Shown here: positions 1 to 13,300 of the stretch, piece by piece
Position numbering within the stretch: position 1 is the first letter of the stretch
Layout: each line of letters starts with the position of its first letter
Source: Beroe forskalii
Lineage: Eukaryota; Ctenophora; Nuda; Beroida; Beroidae
NCBI GenBank assembly: GCA_011033025.1
Contig: WFMF01000150.1
Location: 124,001-188,000 of the forward strand
Length of the DNA: 64,000 nt
Reading direction: 5' to 3'
Made by a program: the position numbers and the translations under genes
Notes under the pieces: generated by a model
Told to the model about the DNA's origin: nothing
The model's database searches: none
The model's input: the letters and a program-made list of their open reading frames with translations, nothing else

Positions 1-1166
1 TTGATTTTGCTAAGGCCTTTGATAGTGTGTCTCACGACCTGATTCTCAAGAAGCTTAAGGAAAAGTTCAAAATAGATGGCTTGATGCTACGTTTCATAAA
101 GTCATATCTTCAGGACCGGCAGCAGGAAGTTATCATAGGAGGTTTCAAGTCAGGGGTCCTACCCGTAAAATCAGGTGTACCACAGGGCTCTATTTTAGGC
201 CCATTGTTGTTTGTTATCTTCATAAATGACATGTTTAATTGTATTTCAGATGGCACAAACATCACCCTCTATGCAGATGACACTAAGATCTGGAGGGAAA
301 TATATATCTCAGAAGATCATTTTGCACTTCAAAGTGATATTAATAATCTAAATGATTGGTCCATAGCCAATAAAATGAAATTCCATCCTTCTAAGTGTAA
401 GGCACTATCTGTTTCTAATCAACGAAATATATTGCATAACTTACCTTTCACGATATTCATATACAAACTTGGTAATGTATTCATTGACTACACTCAGTCA
501 CAGGTAGATTTAGGAGTCACTGTCACAACTAAACTTCACTGGACTGAACAATGTGATAAACTCAGTAAACGTGCAAGTTCAAAGCTTGCACTTCTCATGC
601 GTACATGTCATTTCACATCCAACAGGAGACAAAAAAGGGCATTTTATCTCACTGTTGTTCGATCAATATTTGAACACTGCTCGGTTATATGGCACCCTAT
701 CAGCGAAAATCAGTTACATAAATTTGAGTCTATCCAAAAGAAGGCCATTAAATGGATAAATGGACAACCATTTGATCATTATAGTGATGCAGTTTATGCT
801 GAGAAACTTAAAGAATTAGATATATTGCCTCTTAAAATCAAATTTGCTCTGAATGACTTGTTATTGTTCTTTCAAATTATCAATAGATTGATGCCTATTG
901 ATTTACCACCTCAATTTTCGATAACTAAGCCTCATGATGTGAGATTAACGAGAAAAACTTCAGCAATTATTGACAGCACTGATTTTACTCACATCAAATG
1001 CAACATAAAGCCGCACTGTGATAGCTTTAGAAATAGTTTCTTTTATAGGACCATGGTGCTCTGGAATAACATACCATGTGAAATTAGGCAAGATAAATCT
1101 TTAGCTGTTTTCAAATGTAAAGTACGTAATTTTCTTTTGTCCAGTGACCTAGATTGGCCTGATTAA
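1..1166 (+). mobile_element. 3' part of a non-LTR retrotransposon (LINE) reverse transcriptase
   Basis: A frame open from base 3 to the stop at 1166 encodes about 387 residues of a reverse transcriptase whose front is cut by the window edge. The first residues, DFAKAFDSVSHD, are the RT block with the first catalytic Asp. SGVPQGSILGPLLF follows, then the catalytic YADD box at about residues 90-93. The late segment FYRTMVLWNNIP is typical of the C-terminal end of Jockey/CR1-type LINE polymerases. The frame has no internal stop, so the copy is either young or part of an intact element extending left. It points against the large modular gene to its right. Family membership to the level of CR1/Jockey is inferred from motif style only. 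Confidence 0.9.
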
Positions 1167-1880
1167 AAACTGATAAAACTGCAGGCATGAATATTTAAAT
1201 GGCCCCAGGGATTGTCTAGTCGTCAGTATCATCTTGGGTCACATTCCAAGTATGTATTTAAATGATATGATCGTACATTTTATGTGTGATCTTGCAGCTG
1301 TTGCTAGTTTTTCAATGGATAAAGCTATTTTAATATTTCAATATTGCAGAGTATAATCAAATACTCCATTTCAACTTTGACATTATAACTCTTAAAAGGA
1401 CTACATAACTTAATCTTATATCGAATGAAGTGATGAAAGCCAAAATTATGAGCATTTACTGTTTCAATCAATGTTTATTAAATTGAATAATTCTAATTTT
1501 TTTAATTCTAATTCATTAACTTATTAATATTTAAATATCTTAAAGGTTATAATTGGACAAATTATATTTTGAACTTTTGCTTCTAGTCTTTGCCTACCAC
1601 ACAGTATGAGCCTAAGTTATAAATTAACCGATATTATTAACATATCATATGTTTTGATTGTTGGTTTGTCAGGCCCTGCTCTTATTACGGTTTCATACTG
1701 TGTTGCAGGTTTAGCCTCAATTATGGGGGTTATTTTATAATATTTTATCAGATATTATCCCAGATGATATTGTAAGATAATTCTATTTAATTGAAATTTT
1801 GAAATAAAAAAAAAGTTGACTGATATCTAGAAAATCTTAGATACTCTTTTCGCATAATTCAAAGGTTCCCAATTCCTTAC
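1167..1880. other. Non-coding: LINE 3' flank and possible 3' end of the modular gene
   Basis: No RNA gene or domain is visible. If the last SRCR exon is not spliced at 1880, its frame continues for 14 codons after the donor position and stops at 1837-1839, which would make this stretch the 3' UTR. A minus-strand AATAAA lies at 1474-1479. If the donor is used, the next exon lies here unrecognised or beyond the window. Confidence 0.4.
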
Positions 1881-4800
1881 CACATGATAAAAGTATGTCC
1901 TCGCCATGGACACAGTTGTGTGATGTGTAATATGTGCAATCATCCCATTCGTCATTGGAACACACAACATTATCCATTTTGATAGCATATCCACTTTGTA
2001 AGGTGGGTGCCCATGATCTTGCAGTTTGCCATCCAGTGGCACCACTTGCTCCCATTTGCCTACATATTGCATTAGCAGAGTTATCACTGAAGGCATCATC
2101 GCACACAGTTCCTCCTTTGTAGAGCAGCAGTGATAGTTCACTTCCATCAGAGGGTTCCCCAGATGTGTCCACCAAGTCAAAGTGTCCTGGGAGGGTGACT
2201 GTGATGAAAAACAAAATATTTTAGTATAAAACAACTAACAAGAACAATTAATTCACCGAATGGAAGGGATTCCTGTCCTAAATCCTTGCTTTCAACTCTC
2301 ACCATGATACTGTGTTGAGAAATTGATTGCTTTTTGCTGTGACCATTTTACCGTAACTTAAATTAAAATTATAACTAGGTAAATTAAATTAAAATTATAA
2401 CTTAAATTAAAATTATAACTAGGTACAATTTCCCCTCTTCCACTCGTATTTTCATTTTACAAGGTATTAAGGAGGGTTACTAGAGATAGTGGTTTGGGAA
2501 GTTGAGAAATAGGAAGTGTGATGCGTATATACTGTATAGCAGGTACAGGTTCACAATAGAACTAGGTACTGTACTTTTTGGAAAGTTCGTGGGACTGCTC
2601 CCTTATGATATCAGACGCGAAAATTTCCATCCGCCCCCTTGTCACAAATCTTTGTAATCACAAATCTTTTAATTTAAAGTTTATCGTATCATTTAACGTT
2701 TCAAACTTTTAATTTTGAAGCTGTCGGTTGTCAAAAAACGTATATTAATTTATAGGCTGACTAGGCCCATCAGTGGACCGTGCCTCATGCTGGAACTTTC
2801 CTAAATTATGATAATTTCTTTATTACAGGGATGTTATTAAAGAGTTAAAGAATTCGTGTCTTAGGTCTCAGAAGTGAGTTGGGCTTTGGAGGAAAAAGCT
2901 TCGGATCTGTACTCAATATTGCACCATTATGTAAAACTGTTCACTGGTTTCAAACTACAAGAGAGATGAGGAAAAGATAGTTCTTGTAGTAGAAACATTC
3001 AAGCTGAGGCTTCGAGAAAAATCTACCTGTCCTTTCGATCGACCGGTTGCTTTATTTCATTATCATTTCATTATTATTATTATTATTATTATTATCATAA
3101 TCATATGAAGGCACATGCGTAATATTTAGTAATAACTATTTAACTATGAAGTTATTATCACCACTCACTACCTACTTATAATTTCTTACCACAAGAAAGT
3201 AGTATGTCCTCATGGTGCCCACAATTTTCTGTGGTCGTCGAGTGTGTGCATTGACTCCATTCAATTTCTCCACTCTCACACTCAACATTGCCCAGTTTTA
3301 TGGGATGGTCATATTGCGATTCAGAAAATGGATCTATGCCTGCACCTCTAAATTCTACTGCATTGCTGAATCCCAAAGTCCTACATATTACATTCGCAGC
3401 ATCATCATTAAATGAATAATCACACACTGTGCCGTTTCTGTAGAGCAGTAGTGATAATTCACTTCCATCGGAAGGTTGTCCAGATGTGTCCACCAACGCA
3501 AAATTTTCTGAAGAAGTTCCAATACAATCATGCAATAGAATACTGTATAAATCACGCAATAGAATACTGTATTAATCAACTATTTAAACATGAGATCTTC
3601 TTATATTACCTTCCTAATCAGTTGAGTCCCTGCAATTCCCACTGCTTTATCATTATTCTTAAATCTAGATTATAATTCAAACTCACCCAAGTGGGCAATT
3701 CAGAATATTCCAAATTTTCTTCAAAAAAAAATTGTGCTCTGGGATATATCTAGAGGAAATTGAAAATTCCAAAAATTAATAAGGCACAATATTAGGAAAA
3801 ACCAAATTATTGAGTACCTTTCACAGCCCTTGTGCTTAGTTTTGTGTCAAATTATTATTGCAGCATGAGTGCTTAACTTTCTGACGACTTAATTTTCTGT
3901 GCTAAGGTAATCTCATAATGAGGTAGTTATATTTATATTAGCTGTGGTCCCAAGCAATATTCGATGTGATCCATATTGAGAATTGATATTTTATAAGCAA
4001 CCTAAGGCCTTGGTACCAGTATTCACAAAAAGAAATTTCCAATTCCTTACCACAAGAAAGTAGTACGTCCTCATGGTGCCCACAATTGTGTGTGGTTGCA
4101 TATGTGCATTCACTCCACTCCATTCCTGCAGTACTACAATAAACATTATCCATGTTGATGGGATAATCACTCTGGGTTTCAGACCAATTCGAAATTCTTG
4201 TATTTCTCCATTCTTTGGCACCCATGTATCCCATTTGCCTACATATTGCATTTGCAGAGTTATCACTGAAGGCATCATCGCACACAGTTCCTACATTGTA
4301 GAGCAGCAGTGATAGTTCTGTTCCATCAGAGGGTTCTCCAGATGTGTCTACCAACAGGAAGCTTCCTGAAAAGTAGTGTGCTGTGTATCTCTTTATGGGC
4401 TTCAATCGTCTCATTGTGTTTGGTAGAGTAAGATGTCAACCTATTTCTCCATTATTAGAGTATTAGCTTATTAGTCTAGCCCGTATTTTTCCTTCCAAAT
4501 TGTGATTGCCTTTTGATACGGCGAAAAGAATTTCATTGGGAATGGGTTGGAAGTCGGAAAATGGAACATATCGTAATTTGTGGAGTTTATGTGTATGCTA
4601 CCTTTATGTGCGTTGTTAAATCTAAAACAAGTGCTGCAGATGATGCTGATTGATGCTGTTGCCAAATTTAGTCATTATTCTATCGAGTTGGGCCAAAACT
4701 GGATACAACTTTCGGGCTTACTATGCCCTCTACTCGAGTATCTCAAAATGGACTCGATAGGCGTGTGTATGTTTAATATACTTATATAACACACTATGAC

Positions 4801-7800
4801 TACAATTAATGTAAGTGCAGGGATCGATGAAAAGTACAACTTTCTTTAGTATTGTCTATAAGATTTTAACTGCAATAGAGTCTTATTTTCTTTAAATTCC
4901 TTACCACAAGAAAGTAGTACGTCCTCATGGTGCCCACAGTTGTGTGTGTTTGCATATGAACATCCGTCCCATACCGAGTCTGCATTAGGACACTGCACAT
5001 TATCTAGGGTTATGGGATATCTAACTTGTGTGGCTAGAGACCATGTAGTGCTTGCTGTTCTCCATTCTATTGGTGCACCTAATTGCATTGTCCTACAAAT
5101 CACACTTGCTGCATCATCACTGAATAAATCATCACACACGGTGCCTTCTCTATATAGCAGTAATGATAATTCACCTCCATAGGACTGGTGTCCGGATGCG
5201 TCCACTAACCCGAATAGTGGTGAATCACCTGATGGTATAGTTTATCAATTACATACTAACATTAGATATCTTATTATAAGGTTTTTCACATGCAGTTTGC
5301 TTATGCTTACTTATATTCTGCTAACAATAGCTATAAAGTCTTAAAGTGGACAAAAGTAAAGCTAGATTACTCGGCTTGTTTTTGGGATGTCATAGGAATA
5401 GTTTTTGCAGAATCAATTGAAGTTTCTTGCTCAAAATATTATTTCCGAGCAATCATCAAAAAACTGGTTTATCTCAGCTTCTGGTTCACAAAAATCTCAG
5501 CTACTTATACTACAGGGTCAAATTGGTCAAATTGGTCAGATGTTGCCTGAACTATCCTGAAAGTTTTATCAAGATTACTCAAAAAACCTCGAAGATATGT
5601 GCCTTTTTGTATCGCAAAAAGTGTACATGATAACGCACAATTATCAAAGGGTTGATATTATGCAATATGCAACCTTGAATAGTTTTACCTTTCTACATTT
5701 CCAAATATGGAGATAAGCACCGTGTTTGTTTAGATTTTATCTGCAGAATGTGTAAAAGCTTTCGTAAAAACACTTTTTACCGTCTTGATGAAACGTTCGG
5801 GATATTATGGACACAATCATGTGGTCTATACTTCTATAGGATCCTGGAGTAGCTAACATTTTGACCTTCAGAAGCTGATTACTCAGACATTTTTGAGCTA
5901 GACACTTCAAATTCTTTTTGCAAAAACGTATATCTAAGTATCTACCTAGCCTAATAGCCTATGCACCTATGGCATCCCAAAATTTCATTAGAAAACTCAA
6001 AACTCTCGTACAGAATACACTAATATGCATCGTAATGCTTTCCTATAGTTATATAGTATAGTATAGTACTAGTTCCCTCATTTTTCACATCCCTCATATA
6101 AAGTCATAGGTTCCTACCTTTGCTCGCTCTTTTTGGCTGGAATTATAATATCATGCAAACCCATGCTTTGTGCAAATTTAGTGGAAAAGCCTCGCACAAC
6201 ATTGTTGGTCATAATATGACCAACCATGTTGTGCATGAACAGTAGGGTTCCATTTTGGTATTTTGGGGAGATAGGGGTTTAATGATAAGGGACCAGGGAG
6301 GGGTTCAAGTGCTGCAGTTATTAAGTTATAGAATAAAGAATTCCAATTCCTTACCACAAGAAAGTAGTACGTCCTCATGGTGCCCACAATTGTGTGTTGT
6401 TCTATATGTGCATTCACTAAATTCTAGTCCCCCACCGCTGCATGAAACGTCGTCCAATCCTATGGGATGACTACTTTGGGTTTCAGACCAATTCGAAACT
6501 CCTGTACTTCTCCATTCTAGAGCATTACCGAATCCCATTTTTCTGCATATCACATTAGCAGAGTTATCACTGAAGGCATCATCGCACACTGTTCCTCCTT
6601 TGTAGAGCAGCAGTGATAGTTCACTTCCATCAGAGGGATCTCCAGATGTGTCCACTAACTCAAATGTGACCGGGGGTTCTAATGATATTTGCCAATTAGT
6701 TAGTGAAGTGATTAATAAGCTTTTAATGGGGCTCCACACTTTAGATGGCATTAATATATGATTCAAGTAATTTTCTGACATAAATTATACTGCATAATGT
6801 ATGTAAGGCTGCATCATGAATGAATAGAGGTGCACTACAGAAAATCATCATAATAAGACATAGGCCAGGTAGCGCAGTGGTTTAGGGCGTCGTGCTTCCA
6901 ATCGAGAGGTTGGTGGTTCGATTCCCGGCCGTGCCTAATGCCTATCGTGCTAAGGGCGAGAACTCTCACCTAAGCAGCCACACTTTCACTCAGCCGAGCG
7001 TACGGGAGGGATAAATGAGAAGCTGCCCATTGCAGCAAAGTCTCGGGCGAAGAAAGTATGGATTACAGTTTACACTTCCTTAACCGTCACTGGCTTGATT
7101 ACACTTGAATCCTTCGATTCCTGTCATTGGCTGTTGCAGCTGTTGGAATAGAAGTAAACCCATCTTAATAAATAATATTGATTGATCTGTAGTAACATGT
7201 GACTGTATGCACGATCTCAACCGAAGAGATAGCCCAAACATGATTCCTTGATTATGAGGTTTTTGGGAGTTGGGCTGAAATTGTGTAATAAGTCAAAAAA
7301 GTCAAATATTCTTGGAGGAAACTTTCTTATAATAAAAACTTTCTCATTCGGGGAGTATTTATTTATTTATTATGAATGATATAATCATGAGTTCTTCTGT
7401 TTAAAATATCTAATGCTTTAGTTTCTTACGGCAGGAAAGTAGCACGTCCTCCGTATGAGCACAATTATGAGTGGTTGAGTGTCTGCATTCGTTCCATTCA
7501 ATTTCTCCATTGATACATTGAACATTATCCAGTTTTATGGGATATTCATTTTGTAGTGAATCAGAAAATACATTACTCGTTGCAGTTCTCCATTCTATTA
7601 CAGGGCCGAGTCCCATAGTGCCACATATTACATTTCCAGCATAAGTACTGAATAAATCATCACACACAGTGCCGTTTCTGTAGAGCAGTAGAGATAATTC
7701 ACTTCCATCGGAAGGTTGTCCAGTTGAGTCCACCAACTCGAAGTAGGCTGAAAAGTGAATAGATGCAGTAAATTGTTAACTCCCAAGTTTGAAATAAACG

Positions 7801-10357
7801 GTAAAAACACTATAAACATAGGTAAAGAAATTTGGCAAAGGAGGGATTTTTTCTTGGGGAATGGGTTGTTACCAAACTGTCATAAAAGCATGTTTATTAA
7901 TGTTTTTGTAATTGGTGGAAATGATTTCAATGTCAAAATTAGTATCATTTTATCAACATAGAATTAACATTCTTACTACAAGATAGCAGTATAGCCTGGT
8001 TGTATTGGCAGTTAGGTGCGAGTGAATATGTACATTCGCTCCAATTAGTTTCTTGGCTTTCACAATTAACATCACCAATAGTTGCGGGATGCGCATTTTG
8101 TACATTTATGGACCATGAAGTTCCTGCAGGAATCCATCCAATAGCCCTGACTGCTCCCATTGCTCTACATATTGCATTTGCAGCATTGTCATCAAAACCA
8201 ACTTCACACACTGCTCCACCTCTGTATAATAACATCGATAATTCAGGTCCTGTTGAAGGCTGCCCAGATCTGTCCACTAAATCAAAGTTAACTGAAATAT
8301 TATTTATCGTCATTTCTCAGCAGTCAGCAGATAGCACTATGGCAGTTTTGAAAAAAGATAGATTGATTTCAGGTCAGAACAGATTATGAGTTACCCATTT
8401 GTAGGTTTGTAGCCCTGCAGGCTGATCATACTATCGCTTGCTGTGGCTCTATTTAAATGGATGCAATTATTCAATCAATTTGATGTTGCTACATGAAGTT
8501 GTTGCATTGCCTCATAGGATGATCTTATTTTGAGTTTTAAAGTGACAGTGGTCATTGATTAGTACGCTTTTATAAGAGTATAAGGTTACATCAGCCAAGC
8601 TTCTTCCTGAATAAGCTAAATTCTTAAATTATTATTAAGAAGAGGTAACAGTGATGTAGTGTTTCTGTCTATTGAAGTAGTTTATCTCCGGTTTATTCAA
8701 TAGGTTAAATAGGTTTGCTGCCTTATTGATTTGCTAATTTGCTTATTTTTTGTTAATCTTACCACAAGACAGTAGCACATCCTCGTGATGTCCACAATTG
8801 TGGGTTGATGAAAACGTACATTGGGGCCAATCAATTCCTGCACTGCCACACTCAACATTATCCATTTTTATGGGATATTGAGTTTGTAGGCTTTGGGACC
8901 ATGAACTTCCGGCAGAACTCCAGTCTTTTGCCCGAACAGCGCCCATTTGTCTACATATCACATCTGCAGCATAATCATTGAAATAATCATCACACACTGT
9001 TCCATTTTTGTATAGCAAAAGTGATGGTTCAGTTCCATCTGAAGGCTGTCCAGATGCATCCACCAACTTGAAGTTTCCTAGAAATTGATGACTTGTTACA
9101 TGTTTAAATCGAACAGTTTTCTTTCTGCCAATCAGGATGTAAGAGAAAATAAAAGAGGCCATGGATGAATTATTTTGATATAACTCAATTTGTGACGATG
9201 CACTAAATTATACATGTATGTATTTTAATTGAGGCATGAGTGCTTCATTTTTTGCTCACTTAACTTCCTGTGCCAAGGTTATCTTATGATGAGGTACCAA
9301 GGTATAGTAGCTTAGCTATATTCACACAATCCTTATTAATAAAGCAGTATGTCAAGCAATTTTAAGGAGAGGGGATCCATATTGAGACGTTGTGATATTT
9401 GATTACCAGCCTAAGGCCTTGGACCAGTTTGGGTATTTAAGTATTTACAAAAGAAATTTCCAATTCCTTACCACAAGAAAGTAGTACGTCCTCATGGTGC
9501 CCACAATTGTGTGTGGTTGCATATGTGCATTCACTCCACTCCATTCCTGCAGTACTACAATAAACATTATCCATGTTGATGGGATAGTTATTTTGTAAGG
9601 TTGGAGACCATCCACTCCCTGCAGTTCTCCATTCTCTCGCCTGAACTGCTCCCATCTCCCTGCATATCGCATCTGCAGCGTTATCATTGAAGGAATCATC
9701 GCACACTGTCCCATCTCCAAAGAGCAAAAGCGATAATTCACTTCCATCGGAAGGCTGTCCAGATCTGTCCACCAATGAGAGGCGTTCGTTGCCTATGGTA
9801 TAATAGTATAATAGTGATGGTTCTAGTAATTTATTATTTCATTATGGGCGATATCGTCTCTTCAGTGGAATTGTAAATATATTGGATATTTTAGACCATC
9901 ATTGATAAGCACGAAGATTTTCAGTTTAATTTCTATGATTGATGCTATGCATTATTAATTATTTCCCGATTTGGATAAGTCGATTGAATAATATTGACTG
10001 TTGAAGTATTGAGTTCAGTCGAAATAAAGTGCTCTTGTTTCTTACCACAGGACAGTAAAACATCCTCAGAATGAGCGCAATTGTGTGTTGTCAGGTATCT
10101 GCATTGATTCCACTCAAAGTCTGCACTGTCACACACGACATTATCCAGTTTGATGGGATATCCAGCTTGTAGCGATGAAGACCATGATTGTGCTGTCCTC
10201 CACGATTTTGCACTCTCGTGTCCCATGGCCCTACATATCACAGCTGCTGCGTTGTCATTGAATAAATCATCACACACAGTTCCATCATTGTATAGCAGAA
10301 GAGATAGTTCTGCTCCATCCGAAGGTTGTCCAGATTCATCCACCAACTGGAACGTAT
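1881..10357 (-). CDS. Array of ten SRCR exons of the modular gene
   Basis: In transcription order: 10046-10357, 9472-9792, 8763-9077, 7977-8291, 7430-7747, 6355-6678, 4905-5228, 4051-4365, 3190-3507, 1881-2198 (312-324 bp, all phase 1-1). Each holds one domain with the pattern LVDxSGxPSDGxELSLLLY, GTVCDD, A-[DN]-x-IC-R-x-MG, DNVxC, W-x-x-C, [14 protein letters not shown]. Six cysteines are present per domain, the group A number, yet each domain is coded by a single exon. The 7977-8291 copy is the most diverged ([21 protein letters not shown]). SRCR domains bind proteins and microbial polymers in other animals; the ligand here is unknown. The last exon has a good donor (GTAAGG), so the gene may continue. 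Confidence 0.92.
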
Positions 10358-13300
10358 CTGAAAAATTCAAAGGCATGATAAAACAATTCTTCGAGCACAT
10401 TATAGGTGAAAATTTTGGACAGAAAATTATTAAACCCTCATTTTAGTTTGATATTACCATCATACAATTACATGATGGTGAATTGATAAATCGAATTAGT
10501 TTAATATTACCATCATGGGAACGTTCTAGTTAGGACCTTGAAAATGCCTTGGATATTTCTACAGGTGAAATCTACTGTAGACCTGTAGGTATGGTCAGAC
10601 CAACCTTAGTTAAGTAAGGTTGACCGTTTAGTTTCATGATTACCACGTTAGATGAACGGTACAAAATTAACAAATTTCAAGAAGAACTGGCTGAAAATCA
10701 GTTATTTTCAAAATTTGTCAAAACCGTTCGAAGTTTCGATATTTCCTTTTCCCGGTCTATAATCTTATGATTAACGTTAAATTATACCAGACTTTATGAT
10801 TCACCCAATTACATGTCCGTCCATTGAATTTAGCAACCAATTAATTATGTCCAATATGGTCCTTACCTTCAGTAAAAGGTGCTTCTGTTGGTTCTACTTC
10901 TGGGCAAACATCGATCGATTGTATTGAAGAAACCTGACTGGCGAACAAAAGGAGATCACTATTTCCAGTTCCTTCACAGATGTCGATATAGTCTCCACCA
11001 TATGATGCGTCCCAAAATAGCCTCCAGCTTCCTACATGAGCAAAAACACTCTGTATTTTGTCATTCCATTCAACCTGACCAAGGCTTTCTATCGCATCCT
11101 GTACGTTCATCACTGCCCCAGTGTAGTACTTTCCAGAATAAACCATCAGGTTCCTGTCTGAAAAGTTTTTTTTAGTATTTGAAATTAAAAAATACGTCAT
11201 CTACAAGTACAATAATGAAGAATGATCAGCTGACAATAATAAATTCTGTGTTTTCAAAGTATTTCCATTGGTATTGCCTACCTTCACAACTTGTTGGTGA
11301 AGGATACACGTGTCTTAAAGATGAGATACTGCGTGATAAAGGTCCCAGGTTGTGTCTTTCGTCACCCTCACAGAGTAGCATTGACACTCCCGTGTATTTC
11401 CATTGCTGGTAAACCAACCAAGAACCAGTGGTTGCGTGCAAACTCTGATACTGGTTGTCAGCTCCAACGGAGTAGCTGGACTCGGTGTACGTGATAGAAC
11501 TCTCGGTCAAGTTAGGTCCATAGTATGCTATCAGTTCACCATCAACCTCAGTTTGTTCTGCGAAATAAATCATTTACAAGCCGTCATTTACTATTAACTT
11601 ATTTTTAATTATTTTAAACTCATGAATAGCAGTGGCTAGGACTAGTTGTCTAGTTGCCATGCAAATGGGATTGACCACACGAAAATTTACACTGTTCACA
11701 TCACATTATACATATCTTATTACTTTATTCAAAGAATTGGACTAAGATATTGAAATAGAAACTAGAAATAAAATAAAAGTTTATACCTGGGCAAGGTGTA
11801 TCCACAAATTGGATGGAAGAAATGCGGTTGCTCCAATCATCTAGGTAGTTTATTGCATCCCCTTCACAAACAGTCTTGACGTCGCCCTCAAAATCATCCT
11901 GATCGTAAAGTTCCCAAGTGCCACTGGTCACATTCAAGCTGTTTATCTGGTCATCCCAACTTGCATATGCTGACAAACTTTGTGATGCGCTGAGTCTCCA
12001 TACACTGCCTTGGTATTCTTCTGCCGTGAATACGGAGATTCCTGAAGTGTATAGGTATCTTCCAAATGATCGAACATTTAATACTACCTTTGTGTGTTAA
12101 CTTGTTAAGGGGACTGGATCTTTTTGGTGCCAACGCTGAACACATAACGTTATTTTTATTCCTTTTCGTAAATGTGATTTAAAATGAGCCATGAATTGGA
12201 TGCTTAATTTGGGAAACAGTATTGTTGACACTTTAGTGGAATAACCTACTTTACATTGAATGTACATCGTGCATCATGTATACTTAGCTTACTGGAAAAT
12301 TTAGGTGTAATTAAAGTAAACATGAATTTACATTACTACCATGTTCTTAATATTATTCAATGCTTAATTCATTGATTAGTTAGGCAGTACCCACCTGGGC
12401 ATCTCTGGAGGTTACAGCTCATGGATTTCTCGTCATCTTCCAGGTCACACACGTTGATTCCGCCGTTGAGCGGCAGTGTACAGTTCCGAGTGCTGGTGGT
12501 TGTGCCGCCGCCGCAGGTCGCTGAGCACTCCGTCCAATTCCCCCACTCACCCCAATACCCGTCAACTGCACGAGGACAACCATGTCATTGGTATCAGGAA
12601 AGCAATAAGGTCTTAGGACACAGGTAGTCTTAACTCCCATGAGGGAAATTCTAATGTGGAGTACACTGTTATTAAGTAATTAACATAATATACTAATGTA
12701 TAAGATCTCTATGATGGTACAATGATTTTACCTGGACATCCTTGAGTATTGCACGGCCCGGTGTCTGTGTCTGGCTGGGAGGTATCGCAGGGATCTCCCC
12801 CGTTGATGGGTGGGATGCATGACCGCTGTCTGGTGTGGTTGCCTCCTCCACATGAAAGCGTACAGTCGCCCCACGCCTGCCACTCATCCCATCTCCCGTC
12901 AGCTGGTCACAAGGGGTGGTTATCAGTTATACCAACAAATCATGCGAAAACGAGCATACACATGTAAACGAGCATTCAAATGTGCATGCAGCAGGGAGGA
13001 TGATTATATTGCATAATTGCAGTATCTAGTCTTACTAAATATCTAAATGAAAGGATCAAAAGATAAGATAAGATTTCAAACCATCCAGGAGCATAGGAAA
13101 ACCTACCGAAGCAAGTTATTCCATCTCCCTCAAATTCATCCACGCATGCACAACTGAAATTTCCAGCTAAATTGGTACAGATCGAATATGCGCCACAGTT
13201 GTTAGTCCCGAGTGTACATTCGTCAATATCTGTAACGTGAAGATTGTTACATAAGGAACTTATTGCACAGTCAACAATATGACGTCGTTCTACTTCCAGT

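Noticed and set aside
5204-5228. Apparent stop (TGA) at the start of the SRCR exon 4905-5228
   Set aside because: It is out of frame; with phase 1 the exon reads [12 protein letters not shown] without a stop.
6863-6940. Possible tRNA gene
   Set aside because: A and B boxes are present, but the acceptor stem does not pair and a long non-tRNA body with an AT-rich tail follows; called a SINE.
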